Source: an uncultured Eubacterium sp. (GTDB taxonomy: Bacteria > Bacillota > Clostridia > Lachnospirales > Lachnospiraceae). From it: 64,000 nucleotides of DNA. The notes under the pieces are model-generated. The model saw only the letters and a program-made list of their open reading frames with translations. It had not been told where the DNA came from and did no database searches. The stretch's first letter is position 1; the number at the start of each line of letters is the position of its first letter. The position numbers and the translations under genes were made by a program. This document shows, piece by piece, positions 52,663-61,175 of the stretch. Where the stretch lies: the NCBI GenBank assembly GCA_910583555.1, contig CAJTXO010000001.1, positions 1 to 64,000 of the forward strand. Reading direction: 5' to 3'.

Positions 52663-53490
52663 TTACAACCTTTCCCAAAATTCCTCCAGCGTCAGTTTGT
52701 TTTCATGCATATACGCAGCCGCCTGTTTTCCGACGTAGCGGAAATGCCAAGGTTCATACCGGACTCCCGTGATTTTTTCCTTATCCTCGGGATACCTCGG
52801 CACAAAACCATAGCGCCAGCTGTTTTTGCGCAGCCATACGTTCCCAGGTTCTTTTTTCTGCGACTGGTCCATTCTCATATTTCCCGAGCAGAGAATATCG
52901 AGCGCAAGACCCGTCTCGTGTTCGCTGTAACCAGCCGGCATCGTCTCTTTGTACGTTTCCTTCAGCGCCTGTTCGCGCGTCATCCCCTGATCCATAGTCC
53001 GGCGCACATCCTCATCTACGAGCTTCTGCTGTTTTTCCCTGCTGCGCCACGCCGAAGCGATCCAGTACTGGTGTCCCTCCTCTTCCGCGGCGGCAAGCAG
53101 ATCTACGAGCGGGCGGTAAATCCGCTCAGATGCCTGAAGCCGTCCTCCGCAGATCGAACGCAGCGAAGCATCGTAATCCTCATCCAGTTCGTGCGACGCA
53201 TTGACAAGTACCAGTATCTCTTTATGTGCTTCATATATATCTTTTACTTTCTTCTCCCTCTTTTTCGCTCCGGCATCCTCTTTCTGCCTGTTTGCCTGTC
53301 CATCGATTGGATCATCTGCCTGCTTCTCATTCTCTGCCCCACTCTCCGGCGAAACAACCCCGTCTCCGATCCGGTACTCCATCCCCCCGTAAACTTTATC
53401 AACCGGCAGGATAAAAAACAGCACGATCAGGATGATCCCCTCCAAAAATATAATTCCCGCCGCAGCCAAAAACCATTTTTTTACTCTCAT
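52663..53490 (-). CDS. D-alanyl-D-alanine carboxypeptidase, VanY/DacB-like
   Basis: 275 residues. N-terminal membrane anchor (residues 5-28), a charged linker, and a LAS zinc peptidase domain outside the membrane: YWIASAWRSREKQQKLVDED, PAGYSEHETGLALDI (H and D zinc ligands) and RYEPWHFRYVG (third His and catalytic Glu region). It trims the terminal D-Ala from peptidoglycan stem peptides. AAGGAGG precedes the ATG. There is no vanA/vanB-type gene nearby, so a housekeeping or spore-wall role is more likely than resistance. Confidence 0.9.
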   Translation of the reverse strand: MRVKKWFLAAAGIIFLEGIILIVLFFILPVDKVYGGMEYRIGDGVVSPESGAENEKQADDPIDGQANRQKEDAGAKKREKKVKDIYEAHKEILVLVNASHELDEDYDASLRSICGGRLQASERIYRPLVDLLAAAEEEGHQYWIASAWRSREKQQKLVDEDVRRTMDQGMTREQALKETYKETMPAGYSEHETGLALDILCSGNMRMDQSQKKEPGNVWLRKNSWRYGFVPRYPEDKEKITGVRYEPWHFRYVGKQAAAYMHENKLTLEEFWERL

Positions 53491-53570
53491 AGCAGTTCCT
53501 CCTTATCACAATTATGTTCTACTGTGATAAGTATAACTGCCGATTGTATCAAACCACCTTCAAACCCGTA

Positions 53571-54383
53571 TCAAAACTGTATCATTTTTTCCACAGGCAG
53601 GCCAAACCGGTATGTATACCCGTTCTCGCCATACACCGCGTCTTTGATAAAACCGATCTGGTATTTATAATCAAACTCCATCATCCAGACCGAACCTGAC
53701 TGCATATACGAGGCGCACGGAACATCGACAAAAGAAGCCACATCATAATAATCCACCACGCCTTCCCCTTCCGTGAACGACTCTGCCCCATCCTGTCCTG
53801 TCATATCATATATATCATTGAAATCCCTCGCCCCTGCTGACCCGGCCGAAGTAACCGAGTGTTTACTGTCTTCTTTCCGGGGTGCGTATTCCGCGTAATA
53901 GATTTTGTGGTATTCCTCATCAAAAAAAATAGTTGTACTTTTTTTTGCGTTCTCAAACACGAGTTTCCAGCAGCTGATGCCTTTCATGTTGCTGCTGTCA
54001 CTGGACGCGTAGATCGTATAGCGCTCACAACGAGTCAGATTTTTTGACCTCAGCTTCTGATCTGTGTTCATCAGTCCCAGATTCGTCAGTTTTTTCATTT
54101 CCTTTCTGGCGATCTTTGCCAGCTGGCCCTTATCCATCGATAGCTCAAGTTCATCCGTGCGCACCGCTGAGAGCGTCCCCTGATTCCAGGCTTTGGCGAT
54201 GGCGTACAGCTTTCTCATGAAACAGTCATACGATGTCTCATACGTGCTCATATTGATATCCGTAAAAACCGCCTGATCCAGCGTCCGTTCATCGTATAAG
54301 CGGCTGTAATATCCGGGAAACCACATCGCCGCAGCAAACAGGACGAACACACACATTACACCAAATGCGGTATACCATTTCAC
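53571..54383 (-). CDS. Membrane-anchored protein of unknown function in a two-component operon
   Basis: 270 residues: one N-terminal membrane helix (TAFGVMCVFVLFAAAMWF) and an extracytoplasmic domain with no recognised family. Its ATG overlaps the stop of the histidine kinase by 4 bases, so it is translated with the kinase. The Tyr- and Asp-rich part (SFVDVPCASYMQSGSVWMME) suggests a beta-fold. Its position is that of YycH/YycI- or lipoprotein-type accessory sensors, so a role in controlling the kinase is reasonable but inferred. Confidence 0.75.
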   Translation of the reverse strand: MKWYTAFGVMCVFVLFAAAMWFPGYYSRLYDERTLDQAVFTDINMSTYETSYDCFMRKLYAIAKAWNQGTLSAVRTDELELSMDKGQLAKIARKEMKKLTNLGLMNTDQKLRSKNLTRCERYTIYASSDSSNMKGISCWKLVFENAKKSTTIFFDEEYHKIYYAEYAPRKEDSKHSVTSAGSAGARDFNDIYDMTGQDGAESFTEGEGVVDYYDVASFVDVPCASYMQSGSVWMMEFDYKYQIGFIKDAVYGENGYTYRFGLPVEKMIQF

Positions 54384-55810
54384 CTTTCATCACCTTCCTT
54401 TTTCGCTTCCTGACAACGGGGAAACAGGATGATGATACTCGTTCCCCCGCCCTCAACACTCTCGATCTTCCACTCTGCCCGATGGATGAAAATGATCTTC
54501 TGGCACAGTGCCATGCCGATGCCGGCGCCCCCTTCCTTTCTCGCGCGCGACTTATCGATCATATAAAACGGCTCCGTGATCTTCTGGATCTCCTCCGCCG
54601 GCATACCGCACCCATTATCCATGAGAACAAATCGGTAACCCTCCTCCGCGTTTTCTCCTGAAAGACAGATCTCCCCGCCTTCCCCGCACGCTTTTCTCGC
54701 GTTATCTATGAGGTTCGCAAACAGCGACAGCAGAAGATCCAGATCTCCCCTGACCACTCCCGGTTCCACATGATCCGTCATCGTGATGCTCTTCTGCTCC
54801 AAAACGGCTCCTGTCATCGTCCGGATCTGTCTGACAAGATGGGGTACATCAATGCGCAAAAGCTCGGTTTCCTGTTTATCAATGTAGGACATTTCCAGCA
54901 TTTTCAGCGACAGCCGTTCCAGACGCCGCCCCTGGTGGACGATATAATTCGCGCAGCGGCTCCTCTCCTCCTCCGTAAGCGTCCTCGCCCGTAAAATATC
55001 AGCGTACCCGATAATGGACGTCAGAGGCGTCTTCAATTCATGTGAAAAGGCCGATGTAAATTCCTCCTGCCGCCTGGCCTCTTCCTCTAAACGACCGATA
55101 CTCTGCTCCAATTGATCCGCCATACGGTTAAAATCCCGGCTGAGCATCGTCACCTCATCATTCCCCCTCACCCTGACCCGTTTTTTATAATCCCCATCAG
55201 CAAACAGCCTCGTCGCCTGTGACAATTTGCGGATTGGACGTGCGAAGTGCAGGGAGAACAAAAGAAGTACCACGGCAAAAACGGCTGAAATGACACCGAG
55301 TAAAACCCGGTAGCGCTCATACAGCCGATCCCTGTCCCCGTATACATAGTCAATATTACGGTGGATTTCCAATATATAATTGCCCGCCGAACTATTGACC
55401 TCACAGAGGGATTCCAGATAATGATGCCCGTTCCACACCGTGATCTGCCATATGCCGCCGTGTCCCTGCCTGTCTTTATCTATGAGCGCGCTTTCGTACT
55501 CGTCGTCCCGATAGATCGCCTTGTGATCCTCGTCGTAAAGGACGATCCCCTCCTGTCCGCCGTACAGATTCTGCTGGATGGAGCGGACGATGCCCGCAGC
55601 CGCCTGGTCGACCGCCTGATAATCTTTCGGCAGTCCCTGCAGCGACGCCAGCATGGCGTACTGGAAAATCTTCATCTCTTCTATATTCTGTCCCGTCTCC
55701 CGGTTCATCGTCGTTTCAAACGCCGCGTGCACCAGCACATTTCCAAGTACCATAAACGATACGATCAGCACACACATCGCCGTAATAAACTGTTTGGCAA
55801 ATATCCTCAT
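54380..55810 (-). CDS. Sensor histidine kinase (HAMP, HisKA, HATPase)
   Basis: About 476 residues. Two membrane helices (residues 6-28 and 168-190) enclose an extracytoplasmic sensor loop; then HAMP (RPIRKLSQATRLFADGDYKK), phosphoacceptor FTSAFSHELKTPLTSIIGYA, N-box LFANLIDNARKAC, and G-boxes MDNGCGMPAEEI and GAGIGMALC. The ATG at 55810 has GAGG and follows the regulator stop by 7 bases; the longer frame upstream lies in that gene. Signal unknown. Confidence 0.92.
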   Translation of the reverse strand: MRIFAKQFITAMCVLIVSFMVLGNVLVHAAFETTMNRETGQNIEEMKIFQYAMLASLQGLPKDYQAVDQAAAGIVRSIQQNLYGGQEGIVLYDEDHKAIYRDDEYESALIDKDRQGHGGIWQITVWNGHHYLESLCEVNSSAGNYILEIHRNIDYVYGDRDRLYERYRVLLGVISAVFAVVLLLFSLHFARPIRKLSQATRLFADGDYKKRVRVRGNDEVTMLSRDFNRMADQLEQSIGRLEEEARRQEEFTSAFSHELKTPLTSIIGYADILRARTLTEEERSRCANYIVHQGRRLERLSLKMLEMSYIDKQETELLRIDVPHLVRQIRTMTGAVLEQKSITMTDHVEPGVVRGDLDLLLSLFANLIDNARKACGEGGEICLSGENAEEGYRFVLMDNGCGMPAEEIQKITEPFYMIDKSRARKEGGAGIGMALCQKIIFIHRAEWKIESVEGGGTSIIILFPRCQEAKKEGDER

Positions 55811-55817
55811 AGAAACC

Positions 55818-56477
55818 TCAATTCTGGATGGAAAAGCGGTAACCCACCTTGTAGACCGCCTGAATCTGCCTCTCCAGTCCCGCTTTTTTGCGCAGCCGCT
55901 GCACATGGAGATCCACGGTCCTGCTGTCTCCCATATACGAACTCTCCCAAACCTGTTCGTAGATCACTTCCCGGTAAAGGGCCACACCGGGATTGCGCAC
56001 AAAAAGCAGCAGCAGATCAAACTCCTTATAGGTAAGCCGAAGCGGAACCCCGTTTTTTGTCACGCTCCGGGACACGGTATCAATGTGGAGATCGAGTACG
56101 TCCATGCTCGTTTCCGTCTTTCCGTAACGCCTTAGAACACTCTCCACCCGGGCTAGAAGTTCCATCACGTCAAATGGCTTCGTCACATAGTCATCGGCGC
56201 CTGCCCGCAGTCCTTTTACTTTATCCTCCGTCTTCCCCTTCGCCGTCAGGAAGATTACGGGAAGTTCCATACATTTGGCATAGTCTAATAGTTCATATCC
56301 ATCGACTTTCGGCAGCATGATATCCAGCAGACACAGATCAAAGTGCTCTCGCTGTATCTGATCCGCCCCCTCTTCGCCATCGTAACATACCTCGCACTGA
56401 TACCCCGCGTTTTTCAGGCTCATACGTATCAGTTCGGCAATCGGTTCCTCGTCCTCCACCACCAGTATCCGGTTCAT
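55818..56477 (-). CDS. OmpR/PhoB-type response regulator
   Basis: 219 residues. Receiver (residues 1-118): VVEDEEPIAEL, LCLLDIMLPKVDGYE (Asp), FLTAKGKTED, VTKPF. Winged helix (residues 125-219): LRLTYKEFDLLLLFVRNPG, SRTVDLHVQRLRKKAG. Partner of the kinase that follows by 7 bases. Likely targets are its own operon and the DD-carboxypeptidase nearby (inferred from position). Confidence 0.93.
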   Translation of the reverse strand: MNRILVVEDEEPIAELIRMSLKNAGYQCEVCYDGEEGADQIQREHFDLCLLDIMLPKVDGYELLDYAKCMELPVIFLTAKGKTEDKVKGLRAGADDYVTKPFDVMELLARVESVLRRYGKTETSMDVLDLHIDTVSRSVTKNGVPLRLTYKEFDLLLLFVRNPGVALYREVIYEQVWESSYMGDSRTVDLHVQRLRKKAGLERQIQAVYKVGYRFSIQN

Positions 56478-56608
56478 ATTTCACTGTCGCTCCTTCCCCG
56501 TCCGGTGTTTTCCGCCATATTCCGCCTTTCTCAACCCCCGGACATTTCATCCTTTGGACAGCATAACACCACTTTGTATCATAATTGCATACTACGCTCT
56601 TTCGTTCC

Positions 56609-58453
56609 CTATAAAATTCCGACCTTACGCAGCAGAAATTCCGCATTCGTCGTTTTAGAAATCCCTTCCTTTATCTGGTAATCAAAATACATCTCATCGC
56701 CGCGGTACTCTTCGTAAAAACTATAGTTGACAATTCCCTTTTTATCGCCCAGCCGGCAGATCTCAAGATCATGCGTCGTAATGATCCCGCACGCGTTCAG
56801 GCTGTGCAGCTTTTCTATCACTCCCTCAGCACCCTTGATCCGGTCTGCCGAATTCGTGCCCCTGAAGATCTCATCTATGAAAAACAACAGACGATCCGAT
56901 TCCGCCGCCGCATCAATGATCCTCCGTATGCGCAGCAGCTCGGCATAAAAAGAGGAAATACCCTCGGTCGTCCGGTCCGCGATACGCATGGAAGTCAGAA
57001 TACGCATGCGCGGACAGCTCATCCGCTCCGCGCACACATAACTGCCGGCTCCCGCCAGCACGACATTGATCCCGACCGTCCGCATAAACGTACTCTTCCC
57101 CGACATATTCGATCCGGAGATCATGACGATCGAATCCTCCATACGGAAATCATTACAGACCCTCTCCTCATTTCCGAGCAGCGGATGTCCGATCTTCTGT
57201 GCCACGATCCTTCTCCCGCTCCCGGAGATCTGTGGCAGACAGACTGTGCTGCAGTTCCAGGCCAGACCGGAAAAACTCATCAGGCTCTCAGCCTCCCCGA
57301 GCAGCATAAACCACTGCCGCACCTGTTCGCCGTACTGCAGCTTCCATTCCTGAAAATCAAAAGCATTTTGAAAACTCCACAAAAGAAGTCCGTCCAGAAT
57401 AAAACGGGAAACCGGATGAATCGTATATCTCATATGGGAAGAAATGCGGGACAGCTTCTGGATCCCCTCGGACGCCTCCGCCAGACGCGCCTGGATCATG
57501 CACAATCGTTCCGAACGAAACGATCTGTCCCCCCACGCGCGGATGATCTCACAATACGGAGCCATCTTCCCCGCGGCCGTCCTCGTATAGCCAAGATAAT
57601 TTTTGATGTGGTAATCGCCGAGCATACCAAGTGCCAGCTGCAGAAGGAGCAGAATGCCCAAAAAGCAGATTATTTCATTCGTCTTGTAGATAAAGAGAAG
57701 CGCGATCGTGACACATGTCACACCGCGGAGCAGGCCCACGAATAAATCCGCATGACGAAACGGCAGGAACAGCCTGGGATTTTCCAGTTCCGCGATCAGC
57801 TCCGGAAAACGGCAGTCCACGCCAATTTTAGAAAAATAATATTCCAAGCGCGCCGCCCACTCGTAATCAGACGCCAGCTCTTCCACCGCCTCCTGCCGCC
57901 GGCGGATCTCATCGTCCGCATGCAAGACCTGTTCGTGCAACGTACGTTTATCCAACGGATGTTCGTCCGACGATTGTTCATCCAATGGATGTTCGTCCAG
58001 CGGCTGAAGCAGGGCGGCGGCCAGTTTTTCCCGGCCAAAATAGGTATGTGTGCGGTTTATGAACTGGAACAGCGAATTCTGTCCCACAATATCCAGATCC
58101 ACGGCATATCCGTGCTCTTCATCCACATATTCTTCCCCGGTATCCGAAAATGCCGTCCACTCCCCTGACCGCCGCTTCTGGTCCGCCTTCACGATCTCAC
58201 ACAGCCCTTTCTTTTCCTCCAGAATGCGGATAATCTCCTCATGAAACACGCTGGCAGCCGCAAACAGCACAAAACTGATTCCTGCTGCCAGCCCGCACAC
58301 CGCGGAGCGGGAAACGCCCCAGAACGTAACCTCAAGAAAAAGAAAGACAAAAAACAATGCCAGTTTCACGGCTCCCATCAAATTGGACTTGCGGTTCCAC
58401 TTCGAGGCTTCCGTTTCGTATTGATCGATCAGTTCTCTGTATTTTGGCTCCAT
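56609..58453 (-). CDS. Membrane MutS-like ATPase
   Basis: About 614 residues. Two pairs of membrane helices (about residues 25-70 and 240-285) lie in the first half. The second half is a MutS domain V ATPase: ISGSNMSGKSTFMRTVGINV (Walker A), RLLFFIDEIFRGTNSADRIK (Walker B and signature) and CGIITTHDLEI. MutS lever and clamp helices lie between. This is the MutS-related family of Firmicutes whose role is not known; DNA mismatch binding is not expected because the recognition domain is missing. An insertion at about residues 150-175 is a 15-bp tandem repeat. The start (58453) lies inside the upstream kinase gene (25-base overlap). Confidence 0.85.
   Translation of the reverse strand: MEPKYRELIDQYETEASKWNRKSNLMGAVKLALFFVFLFLEVTFWGVSRSAVCGLAAGISFVLFAAASVFHEEIIRILEEKKGLCEIVKADQKRRSGEWTAFSDTGEEYVDEEHGYAVDLDIVGQNSLFQFINRTHTYFGREKLAAALLQPLDEHPLDEQSSDEHPLDKRTLHEQVLHADDEIRRRQEAVEELASDYEWAARLEYYFSKIGVDCRFPELIAELENPRLFLPFRHADLFVGLLRGVTCVTIALLFIYKTNEIICFLGILLLLQLALGMLGDYHIKNYLGYTRTAAGKMAPYCEIIRAWGDRSFRSERLCMIQARLAEASEGIQKLSRISSHMRYTIHPVSRFILDGLLLWSFQNAFDFQEWKLQYGEQVRQWFMLLGEAESLMSFSGLAWNCSTVCLPQISGSGRRIVAQKIGHPLLGNEERVCNDFRMEDSIVMISGSNMSGKSTFMRTVGINVVLAGAGSYVCAERMSCPRMRILTSMRIADRTTEGISSFYAELLRIRRIIDAAAESDRLLFFIDEIFRGTNSADRIKGAEGVIEKLHSLNACGIITTHDLEICRLGDKKGIVNYSFYEEYRGDEMYFDYQIKEGISKTTNAEFLLRKVGIL
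57932..58003. repeat. 15-bp in-frame tandem repeat in the MutS-like gene
   Basis: Units at 57932, 57947, 57962, 57977 and 57992 (partial), coding for HPLDE, QSSDE, HPLDK and RTLHE on the minus strand. Confidence 0.88.
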
Positions 58454-61128
58454 CGACTCTCCCATTCACTCAAAATCTCTTCACAGCTATCGACATCGAC
58501 TTCATTGACCGCTTCTTTCAGGCGGTCGAACAGTTCTTCCTCCCATCCCTCGTATTTGTACTCACTCAGTTCCTCTATGACGTCTTCCATCAGGTCCATA
58601 TCCAGTTCCTCGGCAGCCGATTTCATATCTTCCAGACACTCTCTCAGTATGTCGTCCGGTATCCGGGCCTTCTCTTCCGCGCTCTCTTCCTCTTCATCAC
58701 AGAACGGCTTCAGTATTTCCACATATCCCAAATACTGCTCCAGCATTTCATCGGTCTTTTCGTGTATCAGTTTTTTGTTTCTGGCGTTACCCGCCATTTC
58801 CATCGCCGCCGCTTTGTCCGAGAGGGACATGGCGCCGATCTGTTTGGAAGCGCTTTTCAGCGCGTGTACTTCGATCGTATAACCGGTCCAGTCCTCATCC
58901 ATTTCCAGCTGCTTTATGAGCTCCACCTTTTTTTCGATCACGCGGTAATATTCTTTCACAACTGACCAGAAAAGTTTCTCATTCCCCAGGATCTGAAGCG
59001 CGTAGGCGACATCCAGATCCCCGATGACGATCTCCTTATTTTCCTCCTGATGTTCGGGTACATTCTGTTTTCCGTACACGCGCTCGATCTTCTCCGGCGG
59101 GAGCCATTGTTTCACTTTTGAGATGAGCAGACGGAGTTCGATTGGTTTTGCCACAAAATCATTCATTCCCTCACGGCAGAACATCTCCCTCGTCCCGTCA
59201 ACGGCATTCGCCGTCAGGGCGATGATCGGGACATCGTCGTACTCCTTATGGAAACGTCTGATGATGTGGGTCGTCTCCACGCCGTCAACTTCGGGCATCA
59301 TATGATCCATAAATACAATGTCATAGTGATGGACCGAAATCTTCCCAATGGCCTCTTTTCCGCTTAACGCGGTATCTACTTTCATTTTAAGCGGTTCCAG
59401 AAGTCCTTCTGCCACCGTCAGGTTCACCGCATTGTCATCCACGATCAGTATTTCGGCATCGGGCGCAATAAATTCAAAATCCTTCTCACTCGTATCCTCA
59501 TACTCCAGATGCAGTTCCTGCTGGTTAAAGATCATCGCCATATTTAACACGAAAACGGGTTTTTTCACAACTAACAGATTCGGAATATCGTAGCGGATAT
59601 TGCTGTTAAAATCAATGAGAAGGATCGCTGTAATGTCAGGATTATTTTTAATAAATTCCTCCATCGGGAGCGTAAACATCGACTGCTCAAAAAAGCAGAA
59701 CAGTCTCCTGTCTTTCGGCAGCGTGAACAGTTCAACGCCGGAGTGCATCACCCTGTACTCCACGCCAAGCGCATTTGCGTCGATCTCTAAATGTCTGGCC
59801 ACATATGGATTGGAAACGAGGCCCGCTGCGAGGATCGATTCCGGCTCATTTACCTTGATGCTCGGCATCGGATCACAAACCTTCTGCGGAAGCCGGAACG
59901 AAAACTTACTTCCCTTTTCATATTCACTTTCCACCCAGATCTCCCCGTCCATCAGCGTGAGCAATTGTTTGGAGATCGCCAGTCCCAGGCCGGTACCTTC
60001 AATATTGCGGTTTCGCTTGCTGTCCACCTGGGAAAAGGATTGGAACAGCTTGCCAAGGTCCTGCTGCTTAATACCGATTCCCGTATCCTCCACCGATATA
60101 TATAGTTCGACGACCTCATCCACCAGAGACTTTGCCTCCATTTTCACCACGATCTCGCCGGAACTCGTAAATTTAGCCGCGTTATTGGCGAGGTTCAGGA
60201 TGATCTGTTTGATACGGATACTGTCTCCCACCAGTTTATACGGCAACTCGGGAGAAATATCGAGGATCAGCTCCACATCTTTTCCATCCAGTCTTGTCAT
60301 AATAATGTTTGCCACATCATGGACAACCGAGATCGGCTCGTATTCCTCGGGGATGATATCCATCTTCCCCGATTCTATTTTCGAAAAATCCAATATGTCG
60401 TTGATGATCGCGAGCAGGGATTTTCCCGCCACTTTGATCTGATTGATATAGTCTCTGGCAATCGTCGGCAGATCCTCCCGGAGCGCCATTTCCGCCATAC
60501 CGATCACCGCGTTCATTGGCGTCCGGATCTCATGGCTCATATTCGCGAGAAAGTCCGACTTCATGTTCACGGACTGCCCCAATTCAAGATTTGCCTGAAA
60601 CAGAAGGTGCCGGCTGTATGTAATATCGGACAATATGTCTCCGAGTGAGTAAAGAAACTCAGCAGCACTGTCTATTTCCTCATGAGTCAGCACTTTTATC
60701 TGTTTCAGGGCAGCGACGTATTCATCCGGATCAATGCCCATTTCATCCGCGTATTTTTTCATCTCATCCAAATCCGGTTCTTCGAGCAGCACCTGCCCTC
60801 CGATAAAGCATCCGATCAACTCATCGTTCACGACGATCGGCGCCGCGAAATCGATCAATCCGGCATGACATGTATAGGCGATGGATCTTCCCTCGCGCAA
60901 CGCCATTTCCGCCCCCTGTTTATTACATTGTTCACAGCGTGAACAGCCGACGGACGAAAACTTCATATATCTCATGCAAAATTCGGAAAGCATGGTACCC
61001 TCGATCAAGGCAACCCCGTTCGCATCCGTCGTCATGGAAGCGATACCCGTCATGTTCGAAAAAGCTTCCTGGATCTGCTGCAACGTCTTTGTCTCAATCA
61101 AATCTGTTAATTTGAATTCATATTCCAT
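58429..61128 (-). CDS. Hybrid sensor kinase with PocR domain, receiver and Hpt
   Basis: About 899 residues, cytosolic. PocR sensory domain at the N-terminus (residues 1-165) with the Cys cluster GCSRCEQCNKQG and TCHAGLIDFAAPIVV. HisKA with FLANMSHEIRTPMNAVIGMA, HATPase (QIILNLANNAAKF, VEDTGIGI, EGTGLGLAISKQL), a degenerate receiver, a full receiver (ILIVDDNAVN, VFMDHMMPEVDG) and a C-terminal Hpt (VHALKSASKQIGA). The PocR family senses small hydrocarbon derivatives, as in propanediol use. A full phosphorelay in one chain lacking only a final receiver; the gene at 61176 could supply it. The ATG at 61128 has GAGG. Confidence 0.9.
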   Translation of the reverse strand: MEYEFKLTDLIETKTLQQIQEAFSNMTGIASMTTDANGVALIEGTMLSEFCMRYMKFSSVGCSRCEQCNKQGAEMALREGRSIAYTCHAGLIDFAAPIVVNDELIGCFIGGQVLLEEPDLDEMKKYADEMGIDPDEYVAALKQIKVLTHEEIDSAAEFLYSLGDILSDITYSRHLLFQANLELGQSVNMKSDFLANMSHEIRTPMNAVIGMAEMALREDLPTIARDYINQIKVAGKSLLAIINDILDFSKIESGKMDIIPEEYEPISVVHDVANIIMTRLDGKDVELILDISPELPYKLVGDSIRIKQIILNLANNAAKFTSSGEIVVKMEAKSLVDEVVELYISVEDTGIGIKQQDLGKLFQSFSQVDSKRNRNIEGTGLGLAISKQLLTLMDGEIWVESEYEKGSKFSFRLPQKVCDPMPSIKVNEPESILAAGLVSNPYVARHLEIDANALGVEYRVMHSGVELFTLPKDRRLFCFFEQSMFTLPMEEFIKNNPDITAILLIDFNSNIRYDIPNLLVVKKPVFVLNMAMIFNQQELHLEYEDTSEKDFEFIAPDAEILIVDDNAVNLTVAEGLLEPLKMKVDTALSGKEAIGKISVHHYDIVFMDHMMPEVDGVETTHIIRRFHKEYDDVPIIALTANAVDGTREMFCREGMNDFVAKPIELRLLISKVKQWLPPEKIERVYGKQNVPEHQEENKEIVIGDLDVAYALQILGNEKLFWSVVKEYYRVIEKKVELIKQLEMDEDWTGYTIEVHALKSASKQIGAMSLSDKAAAMEMAGNARNKKLIHEKTDEMLEQYLGYVEILKPFCDEEEESAEEKARIPDDILRECLEDMKSAAEELDMDLMEDVIEELSEYKYEGWEEELFDRLKEAVNEVDVDSCEEILSEWESRWSQNTEN

Positions 61129-61175
61129 ATAAATCCTCATTCCTGATATGTATTTGCCGCGCGGCAGCACAAATA

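Noticed and set aside
52663..53490. VanY-like peptidase considered as part of a vancomycin resistance operon
   Set aside because: No vanH, vanA/B or vanX genes nearby; the family is widespread in cell wall maintenance.
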